Assembly (NCBI RefSeq): GCF_963678635.1
Contig: NC_087062.1
Location: 11,950,670-12,010,669, forward strand
Source: Symsagittifera roscoffensis
Lineage: Eukaryota; Xenacoelomorpha; Acoela; Convolutidae
Direction: 5' to 3'
DNA: 60,000 nucleotides
Shown: in pieces, positions 1-12,008 of the stretch
How the letters are laid out: each line of letters starts with the position of its first letter
Numbering within the stretch: the stretch's first letter is position 1
The notes under the pieces: generated by a model
Told to the model about the DNA's origin: nothing
Seen by the model: the letters and a program-made list of their open reading frames with translations, nothing else
The model's database searches: none
Translations under genes and position numbers: made by a program

Positions 1-700
1 ATGATTAGATGGAAATTGCGGAACGAAGAAACGCTGCAACGCCCCTTCCAATTATCCAGAGCGTAGTTCCTACTGGATCAATCATACATTCAAGGAATGG
101 CGAGCTTATCGAGGAATTCAAGGCATGGAGATTCGCCCATAAAACTGAATCATTCGGTGATTTTTTATGGAACCCATGTGACACACACTCAAACAGTGCA
201 ATCCTTATGGAACCGAAAAAAAAGACCTTAACCAAAAGCATGCTTGGATGCAGACAAGTTTTCCTGCATTAATATTTTCAAGAATTTGTGTGGAGAGATC
301 GATTGGGCTCGAGAGCATTTGAAAACATAATAACAATTTAATTCTCTATACACCTCAACTGGCCAATATGTGCTATTCATTTGTTTGAATTTTGCTCAAG
401 TTCGATATAAATTACTTCTATTTTGTCTGGGAAGAGATAACTCATTTGGTCATTACGATGAGAGATTACTCAATTGATTTTAGCTTTTCTGACCATTAAA
501 TTTTCGCTGCTCGATAGCGCATTACTTGTTACAAAGAAAATGAACAGAAATTTTAAGAAAAAAAACAGTTTAACCACGAAAAAATAAATTTGAGCCGGAA
601 AAAGATTTCCCGAAAAAAACTTTAAGAAAACCATTATGAGAGTCTGAACTATGTTCATCGACTCTTAAAAAATAATTGAAACCAAATCTACTGAACTTAC
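1..700. other. AT-rich non-coding sequence at left edge
   Basis: This lies downstream (minus strand) of the last visible exon of the FERM gene and is probably its next intron. Positions 9-272 (plus) and 5-241 (minus) are both open but match nothing I recognise. No splice pair on the minus strand clearly joins the latter to the exon ending at 701. The tyrosine phosphatase domain expected at the C-terminus of this gene type is not visible. Confidence 0.4.
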
Positions 701-3700
701 CTTTTTCGGTTGCTGGCTTTTCATCGTCTCGTCGTTTTCATTCGTCTTTTCATTTCTATTCTCACTATTTACTCTCATAGTAGATGTGAAGCTGAGTTGA
801 TCGTAGGCTCCACTTTCATTAAGCGAACTGCTATTAGTCACGCTTCGAGGCCCACTCGTGTCGTTTGAACTACTTTTGTCGTCTCCCATTGGGTAGCTGT
901 ATCGCAGTGAGAACGGAGACTCAACTGCTTTGTCGGCCATGGGTAGAGTGGAACTCTTGGGACTGAGCGTTATGGACGAGTCTTGTCGGCCGAAAGCACC
1001 GAGTGTGTTGCTCTTGGGAACACTGAAAAATCATAACTTAATTGTCATCAGGAAAATAACTATTCTGATCATCATAATTTTACGGGCATTCAATATGTTT
1101 CAATAGCTCTGATTAACCAGAAGCTGCGTTGTTCATAGGAGATCTTAACCAAACAAAACCCAAATGGTACTATGCGCAATAGATGAAACTTCGCTCGGAT
1201 ATCTTTAGCTATTTCCCCTTTAGCAAAAAAGGTATATTCGTTACCAGGTACAAAATTCACATATGCTTGAATTAGTTCTTTATAGTGGTGGCAATTTGTT
1301 ACTACGTATCGTTGGGGGGGGGGGGGGGGGGGGGGGGAGGGGTAGTTAAAGAGATCCCTTAGTTCTTCGAAACATTCCACCATCCAATAGACTCCTGTCC
1401 CCTACCCGTGTTTGGGAATGTGTCTGGGAGAAGCAGTGATAGCATCATTCTTTTGAAACTGCCTCTCTGGTTTCCCACTAGGGGATACTGTCACCTCACT
1501 TGACACAACTGTAGCAACTGGTTTTTGTCCCAGGTTCACTTCTAGAGGAAGCCGCCGCCAAACTAAGCTTGCGGCTTTGTCGATAGATCTAAATATACAG
1601 ATCCGACCTTTTATCATTGTTACACTTAAAACTATTATGTCAAGAACCTAATGGTTTCGATTGAACATCAACAAAAAAACTCAAACTTAAATGAACTCTT
1701 TCGAAACCGAGCCTTTTCAAAGTTCGATTACAGCCCTTTTTATTCTAACGATTCAAAATCCATTACCAACAGCACTGTCATCGAAGGAATCCGACGTGGT
1801 AACTAAACCACGTTAAAATCAGCAGCACCAAATAGCAAGCTAACATCAAAACTCTTTGATTTGCAAAAAAAATTGCAAAAAAGAAAAACTGAAGAATTAT
1901 TTTCATAAGCAAGTTGCAAAATCCTTTTAAAACAAATCACACCCATAGGCGAATTGGAGCTCTGCACTACTTGCGATACTACAAATTAATCATAGCATGG
2001 CTAAGTAGCCGACAGAAATTGAGACGATAGCCATTAAGAAAAATCAATTAGCAAAGATGTCGAAAAAAAAACTAGATCTACCAGCATTTTGAAACATATC
2101 CAGCAGACAGTTGGAAAACAGTCAATGAACGCATGGAAAAAATACCAAATTGTTTTTCATAAATCCTTAACCAGGATCTTCAAAGAAAAACACCATATGG
2201 CCTTTTTAAGCTCTTCGAATTTTTAGAACAATTTAAAATTGACACTTTTTTGATAAAATTAAACTCTGAGAGAAAATAAAAATTGAGAAAACTCTGATCA
2301 ATAAGTAATTTTTTAATCCGCTAGGAAATTTGAAAACTAAAACACCGTGAAGCTGATGGCACTGATATCCGAAATGATAAAAATGAATGCGAGTCACTGA
2401 TAAATTCCGAAAAAAGTTTTACGATACCAAACTTGAAAATTTGCAGCTTCTTTGAGGTCGTCAAAATCGGCTTAAAAACAATAAACTAGAACTAAACGTA
2501 GAGGTCAGTCCCTCATCAAGTTTCGTTTCATTCAACCTGAAGATATTCTGACCAGTTTTTGTCGACACTGAGAATTTTTTGGAATCTGAATCACTACCAA
2601 TAGGGCTTTAATAACATTACCACACTGACCTTAGACCCCCTACAAATTTATTTAGTCTGGAATAAGGGGAAAAACAGCAACTAGACAACTTTTCATATAT
2701 TCTCTGCGAATCGCAGAAAAGACGATAAGGTGGTCAAAATCTGTTCAAGAAACCCACTGTAAACCATAGATCCTGTATTTTGAAATAAATGAATATTATG
2801 GTCGTGGTTACAGCTGTTCCGCAACAATTAGCATTGAGCATCGATCCGCATTATTGTTAAGGGCAAAAATTCTTCGCAAGCTGCTATAAAAACAATTAAT
2901 TAAATGAAGGGATTTTCGCATGCCCTGTCGGTTCCATGATACAAATAGTGTCCTGCTCTAAAATATCGCCTCTTACAAATTGTCGCCCAACCGTTTCCAA
3001 TCAGGCAACTAAATTTGGCAGCATATTGACAGACCTGATGATTTCCAATGCTTCGCACCCACAGATATCTGCACTCTTCATTTGACTTGACAGTAAACTT
3101 CATCTCAGACTTGTCCAGCCTGACCACTAGAAAGGAAGTGTCCTTGTAGTTCATCTGGTGGATTTTGGACCAGCTGATCATCTGTTTGTTCTCCACTGTG
3201 TCAGCGTCTACCCCACTGTGAGTGCCTGTTTCTGATGACTGTGGCCGGAAGCGCAGCACTAATCCAACCGAACTGGTTCCTAAAATTACAAACACTCCAT
3301 CTTAGTCTAATGACTATGTTCACTTCAATTAGTATTCATTTCCAATGATATCTTTTTTTTCACATTCAAATCATTAAAAATAAGTATGTTTTTGACACAA
3401 ATACGGCATTTAGGCACCAATCATAAAAACAGCTGTTGTTCAATGAACAAACAGGAATTATGCTCAAAATAGCGCATGACTTCATGCACCTACGGTGATT
3501 TCAACAAATTGTTCAACGTAAAAAAAAAGCTTAAATTATATACGAAAAAAAAAATTAGTGCAACCGTTATTTCAATTGCGCCCATCCATCAAGGTTTTCT
3601 ATTTATTCTACTTATAAGTCAACTTTTAGGTTAATTTTCAACAAAACTATCACGTCTCCAAAACTACTAGGATTTATCAGATATGTCAAAAATCATCTCG

Positions 3701-6700
3701 AAAATAGGACCCTCTAAAAAGCCGACAGCATAAAACTGCTTTTTTCATAGTTTTTTAAAGTTGAAAATTTCTAGCATCAATCAGATTTTCATTGAGTTGA
3801 ATTCACCGAAAACTTTCGAAAAAATAATTAAAATTATCATAACTCGGAAACCAAAATTCCAAAAATTACCAGTTCAATTACAAGCTAAATTTGTAACCTC
3901 TAGGGCTAGGATTTCCCTGACAGCACCGCAAAATACGGTTGAAAACTTCAAGTGGTTTAAGTTTTTTTTTCTAAATTTATTTAAAAAAAAAACATCATAA
4001 AATACGCCATATCTCCGCTGATAAAAAAATTTTGATCACTGATATTTTGCGGCTACATTTCCAACCCCTTAGTGAACCCTGAGAGCATCCAACTACAGAG
4101 TTAAGAGTTTCCAAATCTTTTCTTTAACATATCATTAAACTTTTTTAGCAGAAAACATTTGGCGGCTAGATAGGCATACCCTAAGTATAACGCAATAGCA
4201 GCCTACTATAGAATTGAGACTTTAAAGTTCTGCTCGTTGTTTTTGAAATCTAGTTTTTGAAATCTAACTTTTGAAATCTAAGATAAACAATGAACATACA
4301 AAAAAAACGCCAAGAAACAAAAAACGCCAAAAAAAACGAGCAGTCGTATTTGGAGGGCAACCCAATAGTGTAAACATATGAGAATTACAACCCAATGCTG
4401 AACCCAGGATGCACCCAACTATACGAGTTGAGTTTCAAGTTCTGTTAGTTTTTTATTTCGTTAATCATAGTTTTTTTTTAAATACATATATTATAAAACA
4501 CAGCGATATCTCGAAAAACAAAAATATAAATGGAGGCCAAATTCGAAACCTGTGAGATTACTCTGATAGCATCCTACCATGCGCGTGAGAAATTAAAATC
4601 TTATTCTTTTGATCTGAGTTTTTTGAAAAGTTGAAAAAAACACCATATCTCAAAAACAAAAAAAAATTGAGCAGAACTACAACTGCATAGTATAACCTCG
4701 GAGCACCCTACCATAGGAGTTGAGATTTTCATATTTGTTATTTAAAATCTTAAATTTTTTTTGAAAAAAAAAAATTTAAAATCCCATTTGTCGAAAACCG
4801 AAAAGACTTGAACAGTCATATCTGAAGAGCAACATTGCAACCCCATAGCGTACCCTCAAAGCATCTTCACACAAAATTGACGTTTTCAAGTTTTGCTAAT
4901 TTTCTGTAGACCTACGTTTATTGAAAAAACGCCATATCGTAAAGTATTTGAACAGAAAATTTTTAAAGGCAAGATTTGTTACTCTTGAGTGTACCCTGAT
5001 AGCACCCCAATATAAGGTTCAGAATTTTATAAAAATTTTTAGAAGTTAGAAGGTTTGAGAACTTAAATTAAATTTTTTGATCTGAATTTAAAAAAAAAAT
5101 TTAAAAAAAAACATAAAAAAACGCCATATCTCGGAAACCAAAAAGATTTGAGCAGTAATATTTGGAGGCCAGATTTGCAACCCCTAAGCATTTGCCTGTC
5201 AAAAGAAGGAAAAAACTGTAGTTGGAGCATTCATGCTTCAACACATGTATGGCTAGAATCGTAGATGACCTTGGAATATTAAAACGTTGAATTCAATAAA
5301 CCAGATTAAAGTTTGCATATGTTTTTATCATGTCAAAATAGGGACTTCTTAAACATCTGTCAAGTAAAACGCCAATTAAATATGCATAGATAGATGGATA
5401 GATAGATAGAGTCAAACTTTGTTTCTTACCAATATTTTATTTCATTCAATCGAAAAAAAAAACTGGACGAACCACATATTTGGTACTAATTTATATTTAT
5501 CCACGATGGAAAGCTCTTTAAAAACGATTTATCTACGATGGAAAGAAAGGACCAACATACGGGCTGTTCAGGGCTTTACGAAAAACTGCTGCTCGACCCC
5601 TGGTTAAGCTTTTCATGCAATTTTTGGCTTTTTTCAGAGCTGGATAATGTCGCCTCAGCCTCAAGCAAAAACCAAAGAGCATATTGGGCCTCTAACCTCC
5701 GACCTTTCAATTAAGAAGCGGAGACTTTCGCAGTGACAAAATGATCTAACCAATGGAAACGTCTTCCTTGGTCCTGTCCATTTTGGCCTCTACATATTCC
5801 ACTCCGTAATCTTCTATCTGCTGCGCTTCAGTCATGTAACACAGCTCTGCCTGATCTCCACTTAAACCATGTCTCTCCTTGTACAGCTTCAGAACCTGAA
5901 TCCAGAAACAGTTAATTTCATTGGTTCAAGTATGATATTTGGATCCCTGCAAAAATCAAGTATGGTCCAGGGTCCAATATTTTTTGCAAGCTAGAAACAG
6001 CATCTAATAAATAAACGTGCGACTTCCAAAGATTTTAAGGTTTAACGTAAATTTTCTTGAGGTACCCATCTTTGCTCTGAGTTTCTTAATCCAGATCATG
6101 TGATAAACTAAAATTTTTCTTCGCCTATAAACCTCAAAAAACACCAAGATACTTTTTTAAATTTGAGAACTTAACATCGCAGATGTTTTGCCAACCTTCT
6201 CAAATAGCTCGTCTGGGGCGTTTCCATACAGTTTGCTGGGAAACACTGGGTAATTCTGCAGGAATCTGACATTATGTACAGCTGGGTTGAAGTCTCCAAA
6301 TTCTGCTTGAAGTGAGTAACTTGCCAGTACACAAATTGCATCCAGGGAACAATTGAAAGAGTTTTCAGTGATGAGTTTTCTCACTTGTAGAAAGTAGAGA
6401 TGTCTGGCTTGTTTGGTTTGAAGCTTGCTTATGTTGGGAATGTAGTACATGACACCGAATCTGAGAACATGGCTCGACACTGATCCCGCTTTATCTAGTT
6501 GTTTCTTGAGGCTTTTGTCCAATTCTAACCACCTGTACCTGAAAGAAAGCCGTTACTTAATATCAAAAACATAGGCAACAGACAGTTGGGAAAAGAGTCA
6601 ATGAACGCAAGTTATCAGAAAAAAAAACTGACTTGTTTTTTGAAAAATCTCAACTATTGAACTTCCAAGAAAAAATATAAAGCCTTAAAACTCTGTAAAT

Positions 6701-8069
6701 TTCTAGAAAAATTTATGATTTACATTTATATGATAAAACTAACCTGGATAAAATAAGGAAATGAACTGAACTCCTAAGTCAAACTGGAAAAGTAAATTTG
6801 AGCCTGAACAAATTTTAAGAACTTCTTTTCTGAGAAAAGAAAAAAAACACAGCCAACAGACAGTGGGAAAAGAGTCAATCGTAAAATACATAGGCACAAT
6901 TTAGCCATTCTTTCACCCTTATGATTCATAAAAGCAATCTTGATAAACACAAGCCAGTCGAATGCAAATTTACGCAGGAGAAAATTGAAATATTGACATA
7001 CAATTTTTCCAAACTAGCGCAATCAGAGAAAAATTAAAATTTCGAAACTTTTGAGGCGCTACATTTTGCTTTCTTCCAAATAAAAGAAAAATTCAAACAC
7101 AAAATGTAAAATTTCAAAAAAAACATGCAAACTTTAATTAAAAATTATGAAGAAATTTCAAACAACAATTTCAGCTTAATTTCTTGGAACGCAATTACGT
7201 GCACACTACTTGCACAAGTAATTGCATTCCTGGAAATTAAGCTGAAATTGTTTTTCAGAGGCCGCTAAGCCGATATAATATTGTTTTTCAGAGGCCGTTA
7301 AGCCAATATAATTTCAGTCAATACCTTTTAAGCCGATTGAAGAGGAAAACTTAGATTAAAAATGATATACAGAAATCAAAGTTGACAGGTTTTGAAAAGA
7401 ACGAGCATTCAAAATGCAGACATGCTCCAAAGTTATCCTCTACGCCACATGCGAGGATTAACGCCTTGATTTTGATTTTATATGAGCCGAGGTGTAAAAA
7501 GATTCAAGTCATTTTGTTTTTTATCAAAAAAGCCGTTATCAAATATTTTCATATATATCGTTGGCAACTAAATTCCATTTTGATAACGCTTCGTAATCGC
7601 AAGCATATTAAGTAACTTGCTCTCGCAATTCAAATGAGAAAAATTGAGATTTTCTGCTTAAACTGATATACGATTTACAATTAGGAATTGATAAGGCGAC
7701 AAACCTCAGTCCAAAAAAATCCAAAAAGCATGTCATTTTTAATCAGGAAACAATAGCAGTTCTCCGTAAAGAGCTGAATCTCGTAGCTTAGTCCTTTTCC
7801 ATGTGGATAAATGGGCTTAATCGAAAGGTATTTAGTTTTTAATTTAGTTACCTGTGTTTCTGTTTGTTGAGATACTGCAGTCCGAAGTAGAAGCCCTCTG
7901 CGTGTACTTGCAATCTGTTCAGCACAATGTTCACGCACTCCTGGGCGGATGAGTCATTGGCCACACTGCATTCCATCTCCCTCTGGTCCAGCAACTCCAC
8001 CACCACCAGCAGCGCATTCTTCACTGACACGTCGTATTTATGGGTGCGCTTCAACTTCGAAAAAGGCAT
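701..8069 (-). CDS. Ptpn14/21 (Pez)-like: FERM-domain protein, PTPN14/PTPN21 (Pez)-like, 3'-partial
   Basis: Six exons join in phase: 8069-7852, 6538-6196, 5895-5751, 3279-3035, 1588-1500 and 1022-701, giving 454 codons so far. Donors are CAG/GTAACT, AAG/GTTGGC, TTG/GTTAGA, CAG/GTCTGT, CAA/GTGAGG and AAG/GTAAGT; each acceptor ends in AG. Residues 1-75 form the FERM N lobe (starts MPFSKLKRTHKYDVS, with SSAQECVNIVLNRL and YFGLQYLNKQ). Residues 76-190 form the middle lobe (RWLELDKSLKKQLDK, FGVMYYIPN, LQAEFGDFN). Residues 236-325 form the C lobe (ISWSKIHQMNYK, CRYLWVRSIGNHQ). The tail after about 330 is Ser/Asn-rich. Pez proteins are cytoplasmic or junction-associated phosphatases with an N-terminal FERM, a long linker and a C-terminal PTP domain. 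The PTP part would lie left of the window, so family assignment rests on the FERM alone. The ATG is chosen because it aligns with the family start. An acceptor-like TTTCAG lies 6 nt upstream, so a 5' non-coding exon or a trans-spliced leader is possible. The exon 1588-1500 is the least certain. Confidence 0.82.
1314..1342. repeat. Poly-G tract
   Basis: A run of 24 G is followed by A and four more G, inside an intron of the FERM gene (poly-C on the transcribed strand). It could be a real homopolymer or an assembly-sensitive spot. It creates an artificial proline stretch in an open minus-strand frame (1090-1383) that I do not consider coding. Confidence 0.9.
2099..2290. repeat. Dispersed intronic repeat, copy a
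   Basis: This segment begins CAGACAGTTGGAAAACAG followed by TCAATGAACGC. It resembles 6572-6720 in another intron of the same gene, with a third partial copy at 6848-6890. The copies are diverged and rich in A/T. No coding capacity or terminal structure is visible. Confidence 0.6.
3640..5200. repeat. Diverged tandem satellite in FERM-gene intron
   Basis: About seven to eight diverged monomers of roughly 130-270 bp fill most of the 2.47-kb intron 5750-3280. Each carries an ordered set of words: CGCCATATCTCGGAAA, then AAAGATTTGAGCAG, then GGAGGCCAGATTTGCAACC, then CCCTGAGAGCATCC and GAGTTGAGATTTTCAA. Clear starts are near 4005, 4500, 4640, 4785, 4930 and 5125; a looser one is near 3830. No ORF of note is present. 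Confidence 0.7.
5383..5411. repeat. GATA microsatellite
   Basis: A short run of AGATAGATGGATAGATAGATAGA lies in the intron between exons 5895-5751 and 3279-3035. Confidence 0.85.
6572..6720. repeat. Dispersed intronic repeat, copy b
   Basis: This resembles 2099-2290 (shared CAACAGACAGTTGGGAAAAG and TCAATGAACGCA). A shorter third copy is at 6848-6890 (CAGACAGTGGGAAAAGAGTC). All lie in introns of the FERM gene. Confidence 0.6.
7164..7252. repeat. Imperfect 35-bp inverted repeat
   Basis: The arm 7164-7198 (AACAATTTCAGCTTAATTTC then TTGGAACGCAATTAC) pairs with 7218-7252 with about three mismatches around a 19-nt spacer. It could be a small fold-back or MITE-like relic in the intron between the first two coding exons. 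Confidence 0.75.
7247..7312. repeat. 33-bp tandem duplication
   Basis: Two copies of a 33-nt unit containing GTTTTTCAGAGGCCG and AAGCC(G/A)ATATAAT lie side by side, abutting the inverted repeat to the left. They differ at two positions. Confidence 0.8.
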
Positions 8070-8442
8070 GCAAATCTGAAACCGAAGTTCGCGTCTTCGA
8101 AAACAGCAGAGAAATAGCAAAACAAACGGTTGTGAAGCAACTACCAACTTAACAGCTCGAATTTTCTTTTCCTTCATTTTAGTTTCAAAACGATCAAAAA
8201 ATGACTGAAAAAATTATTAACGAAATATTTTCTAGTTTTGATATTTTCAATTCCATTTGAAAATTCTTCAGAATGTGCGAGTAAATAGAACTAAAATGAA
8301 CCTTATTCCTACACTTTTCTTCAACTTTTTTTCCGAACCTTCACCCGTGAATTAGTAGTGAATTTAGTCCAAGCAACGAAAATTTCAGGGCATCATAAAA
8401 ATGATGACTAAATTTTGATGTAGTTCAAAGGCCTCGTATAGT

Positions 8443-8503
8443 TCGATGTTTTGATAAGTTACTCGAAGTTTTGATAAGTCACTCGAAGTTTTGATAAGTC
8501 ACT
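8443..8503. repeat. Short tandem repeat, about 21 bp x 3
   Basis: Three copies of CGAAGTTTTGATAAGTCACT (the first slightly altered) lie between the aminoacylase stop and the FERM-gene start. The rest of 8076-8710 is AT-rich and shows nothing else. Confidence 0.85.
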
Positions 8504-8710
8504 TTGTTTGGAAAGCCTTATTTTTGCGCGTAAAGACATAAAGGAATACAAAGCTTGATCGAAACAACAAGATATAGCCAGTGAAAAAGAAAATCAACAA
8601 GTATAACATCAAATTCAACGAGACAACTTATTTACATCGTACACATTTCATCTAGTTGCTTTTAAAGATTCCAGCTATTCAGGTGAAACGTTGACTTTAG
8701 AAAAGGATAT

Positions 8711-11700
8711 TCAACATGACGACAACGATTTGATGATTTCCTCGTAAATTTCGATCCCTCTTAAATACACGTCTTTGTTCAAAAACTCATCGTGATCGTG
8801 CAACAGTACTGGAGTGTTGTTAATCGGTGAAAAACCAATACAATCGTAGCCCATATGACGCAGATGTCTGCTATCAGCAGCCGCCGGAAAAATTCGAACC
8901 TTAGTCTCAATTTCAAGTTTGTCACAAGCTGAGATAAACGATCTCCAAAAAGGATTCGTGTCAGCATTCAACTCCGATTTCGAGTGCTCCTTTAACACTG
9001 CATTTGGCGTCCTGTATCGCCAACAAACATCATCTCCACTCTGCTTCACCCAATCATCTAACATAGCTTCAAAATCAGAGATTTCAACATCAGTCGCCAA
9101 TCGGAAATCAACCGTCAATTCAAATTCAGCTGGTACGACATTATACGCTATGCCTCCGTGAGCTCCAGTTAAATTACAAGTGCTGACTTCCCCAAGAGAA
9201 ATACAAGATCCACCTGCTTCTAGATTCAACTCCTGCTGCCGTCGGTACTCGTACACGGTTTGAAGAAATTTAGTGACCTTCTCACCGACCGAATTTTTTA
9301 TGAAGCGCGAGCCATGACCAGCGTTCCCTTTGAAATGGATGAAAAGAGTGCGAATAGAACGCTCGCCGTTGAATACCAGGAACTCGTGTCCAGGATTAGC
9401 TAAGCCTTCATCCAGGACAAACCCCACATTCCAAGACTTGAAAATATCAGTTTTCGAAAAAGAAACCATTCCTTTTTGCCCTCCAGTTTCTTCATCGGGA
9501 ACAAAGAGCACGTGTATTGATCTCTTCGGACAAAAATTTGCTTTTTTAAGGCGAAACAAAGCCTCGAGATACTAGAAAGGGAACTTTTTAGTGCGCATAA
9601 TCAACACGATTTTGATAATACCTTATTTAGTTAGAGAAAAACTACTCCGTCCAGAATCATGCCAGTGTTTCATGCCTTAATTCGTTAGAAAAAAGCAAAT
9701 ATGGTGTCCAGAGTCAGTACATAAAGGTTCAAATGTTTTCTTGAAGTTCCCTAGCCCGCTAGCGAACAAATGACTTACGAATTATGGACACAGAGGCAAA
9801 GCTGCGCTTCGCAAACATTAACGAGAACACGACAAAAATCAGTTCTATAAAGTTCAATAAAAAGTAGAAGTAAGCCTAATAAATAAAAAAAGTATCGGCT
9901 AGTCTCGGATTCCATCTTCGACCTACAAAATATAAGTCTCACGCACTAACCACTAAGCCACGGACGCTTAATTACTCAAAAACACAGAGAACAAATAAAT
10001 CAGAGAACAAATGCTATGAAATTTCCAATGCTACAGATAGTGATTATAGCAAAAAAAAGCCACCAAAAAAGGAACTTTTATTTGCGAGTTAGGTTAGAAA
10101 AAAAGAAGAATCGCATTTTTTTTCTTGTATAACAATCAGAATCCACACGATAGGAACCATTTCTGCTTCTTGCACTTCTACCGTTAGGTCTTTTTCATTA
10201 TAGTTTTTTGTTCAACCGTTTCTCATACATTTACTTAGAGGTGAATAGCAGTTTATGAGCCATTATTTGAGCTTAACATAGGAATATCTGTTGAAAGCTA
10301 GTATAACTAATTTCGCGCACACTAAAAAATTACAAAGCACACAAATATAGCAATGCAAGTTAGCAGACAAAATATAGAAACAAAAGCCAAGGGTTCGAAA
10401 AAATAAAAGGAGGCCAATCAGAGCTTGCAAGCTAGCAGAAGCAGGAAAGAAAACGATAGCCAACAAAAAATGAGAACAAAAATATTTAAAAAACAACAAC
10501 AAAAAAACTGTCTGGTATGATAATGTACTTGCAAAAAAAATTGAATCCATTATGAACTGAGCATAAACTTGCCATTCCTCATTATGCTCATTCTGTTTTC
10601 CACAATTCACATTTTTTCTCGACTGATACTCAGTTTGACTTTTATCACCAGCGTGAAACGAGTACTCACAAAAATTAAGCGAGCTGCCACGAAGGAAAAA
10701 AACTGGGAAAACTCCTGTTCAGCCGAAAACAAATTGTGTCATGAAAAAAAGCTCTGAAACTCTAAGAGTTGTACTTTTTTGCGTATTTCCAAAGCGGGGC
10801 ACAAAAATAATTTTTCTCTTTAAAGATCACTAAGCCCAAAAAACATAAGCCGATACCATGAAGGCTGAAAAAAATTTTTTTTTTATCTTTCAAGTCAGCC
10901 CCCTGAAATTAGAATGAACAACACTCGCATCTGTAACTTCACTTAAAATTGTCTACAGTACAAGCAAAATCCGTTGCGGCAAACGAAAAACCATCACTTC
11001 ATTTTTCTCGGAACTTTTTTTTTCAATTTCCTTGATACTGAAAAAAAACAAGCTCCGGCCGCGACTCGAACCCTAGACCTTAGGGTACAACGGCAACTGC
11101 TTTACCTCCAGGTCAAGTGGGAAGCAACCTGGAAGATTTTCAGAGCAGACAAGAAGAGAATTGAAAAGAAGTGAGTTATTAACTAGAAAAAAGTCTATCT
11201 TCTAGTTTGATAACACTTGCTAATCGCAAGCGTACCCAGCAAGCAATTAGCTTATAATAAACATTATGAAAATAACATCATGAAAAATTTCTAAATAAAC
11301 ACTCTTCCCGAGGATTTTGAAATGCATAAGTCATACAATTTAGTTGTCAAATTGCTAGCTGCGAAAGAAGTGTAAGTGCCAACGCGGGACCTTTCCATCA
11401 TGGTAATTTTTTCTAGTGAACTGTCTATTTAAAAATCCTAATTCTAGTTTGACTCGATACATTAATGTTGAAATTCTGCATCAAAAAGCTCCCTGCATTC
11501 CGACGCATTTCATATCTTGCGTTCCACGTCCATATATATTTCCATTTTCGTTCATTTGAGCACCAAAAGGGGGATATGACCACAGGTCATCAATAGCAGG
11601 AACAACATCGTAATGAGAATTTAAAAGAAGTGATGTTGCTTTTTTGTCTGACCCTTGCCAAGAAAAAAATAAAATTGGAAAGCCTGACTCAATTTCAATG

Positions 11701-11849
11701 ACAATCGGCGAGAATCCTAACTCAGTGCAACAATTTTGAAGAAAAAGCACACATTCCGAATTTATTCCTTTTTTAATGAAAGATTCGATTCTGATGTAAT
11801 CTCGGAATCGATTCAGAGTGATCTCCTCCGAACTTAAAACTGATGACAT
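8711..11849 (-). CDS. ACY1: Aminoacylase-1 (M20 zinc peptidase family)
   Basis: Two exons (11849-11493 and 9571-8711) encode 405 residues, close to the roughly 408 of vertebrate aminoacylase-1, so the gene looks complete. The enzyme is a cytosolic homodimer that hydrolyses N-acylated L-amino acids using two zinc ions. Family motifs visible are NSHYDVVP and GTQDMKC in exon 1, and VPDEETGG (metal ligand and catalytic acid), LDEGLANP, AGHGSRF and the C-terminal VLLHDHDEF in exon 2; the expected His/Asp/Glu ligands are all present. The exon 2 acceptor is canonical (CTTTCTAG then TAT CTC GAG). Exon 1 should end at ATGCAG, but the next bases are GGAGCT, not GT (see findings). The 1.92-kb intron 11492-9572 holds two tRNA-like relics. 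The gene lies about 640 bp upstream of the FERM gene on the same strand. The giant retroelement begins about 1.1 kb upstream of its ATG. Confidence 0.9.
9899..9967 (-). repeat. tRNA-derived (SINE-like) relic
   Basis: On the minus strand GTCCGTGGCTTAGTGGTTAG reads like a tRNA acceptor plus box A. A degenerate box B region follows (GAAGATGGAATCCGAGAC). The T-arm and anticodon stem do not fold well, so this is a relic or SINE head rather than a working tRNA. It lies in the aminoacylase intron. Confidence 0.5.
11050..11119 (-). repeat. Second tRNA-derived relic
   Basis: On the minus strand a D-arm-like GGAGGTAAAGCAG is followed by a good box B, GGGTTCGAGTC. The 5' acceptor strand does not pair with the 3' GGCCGGAG, so it is not a functional tRNA. 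It lies in the same intron as 9899-9967. Confidence 0.45.
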
Positions 11850-12008
11850 TTCGACCTCAAATTTGATAAATCAAGGTAACACTCAGGAAAAATTGTAGAT
11901 CTTAATCAGCGCTCAGCATCATGCGCAATCTGAAAAAACACCAGTATAGTAGACATCATAAAAAGATAAATAATAAAGATTTTAGGAAGTATCCAAGGGA
12001 AGTGACTC

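Noticed and set aside
9-272. Open frames on both strands at the left edge
   Set aside because: No recognisable domain, and no in-phase splice partner with the exon ending at 701.
1090-1383. Open minus-strand frame with a proline run
   Set aside because: It lies in an intron and owes its length partly to the poly-G tract. No homology or splice context supports it.
7681-7938. Minus-strand frame continuing past the first FERM exon
   Set aside because: The CAG/GTAACT donor at 7852 and in-phase joining to 6538 reproduce the FERM sequence; the continuation is intron.
10263-10610. 115-codon hydrophobic minus-strand frame in the aminoacylase intron
   Set aside because: AT-rich, Phe/Leu/Tyr-dominated, no homology; likely chance.
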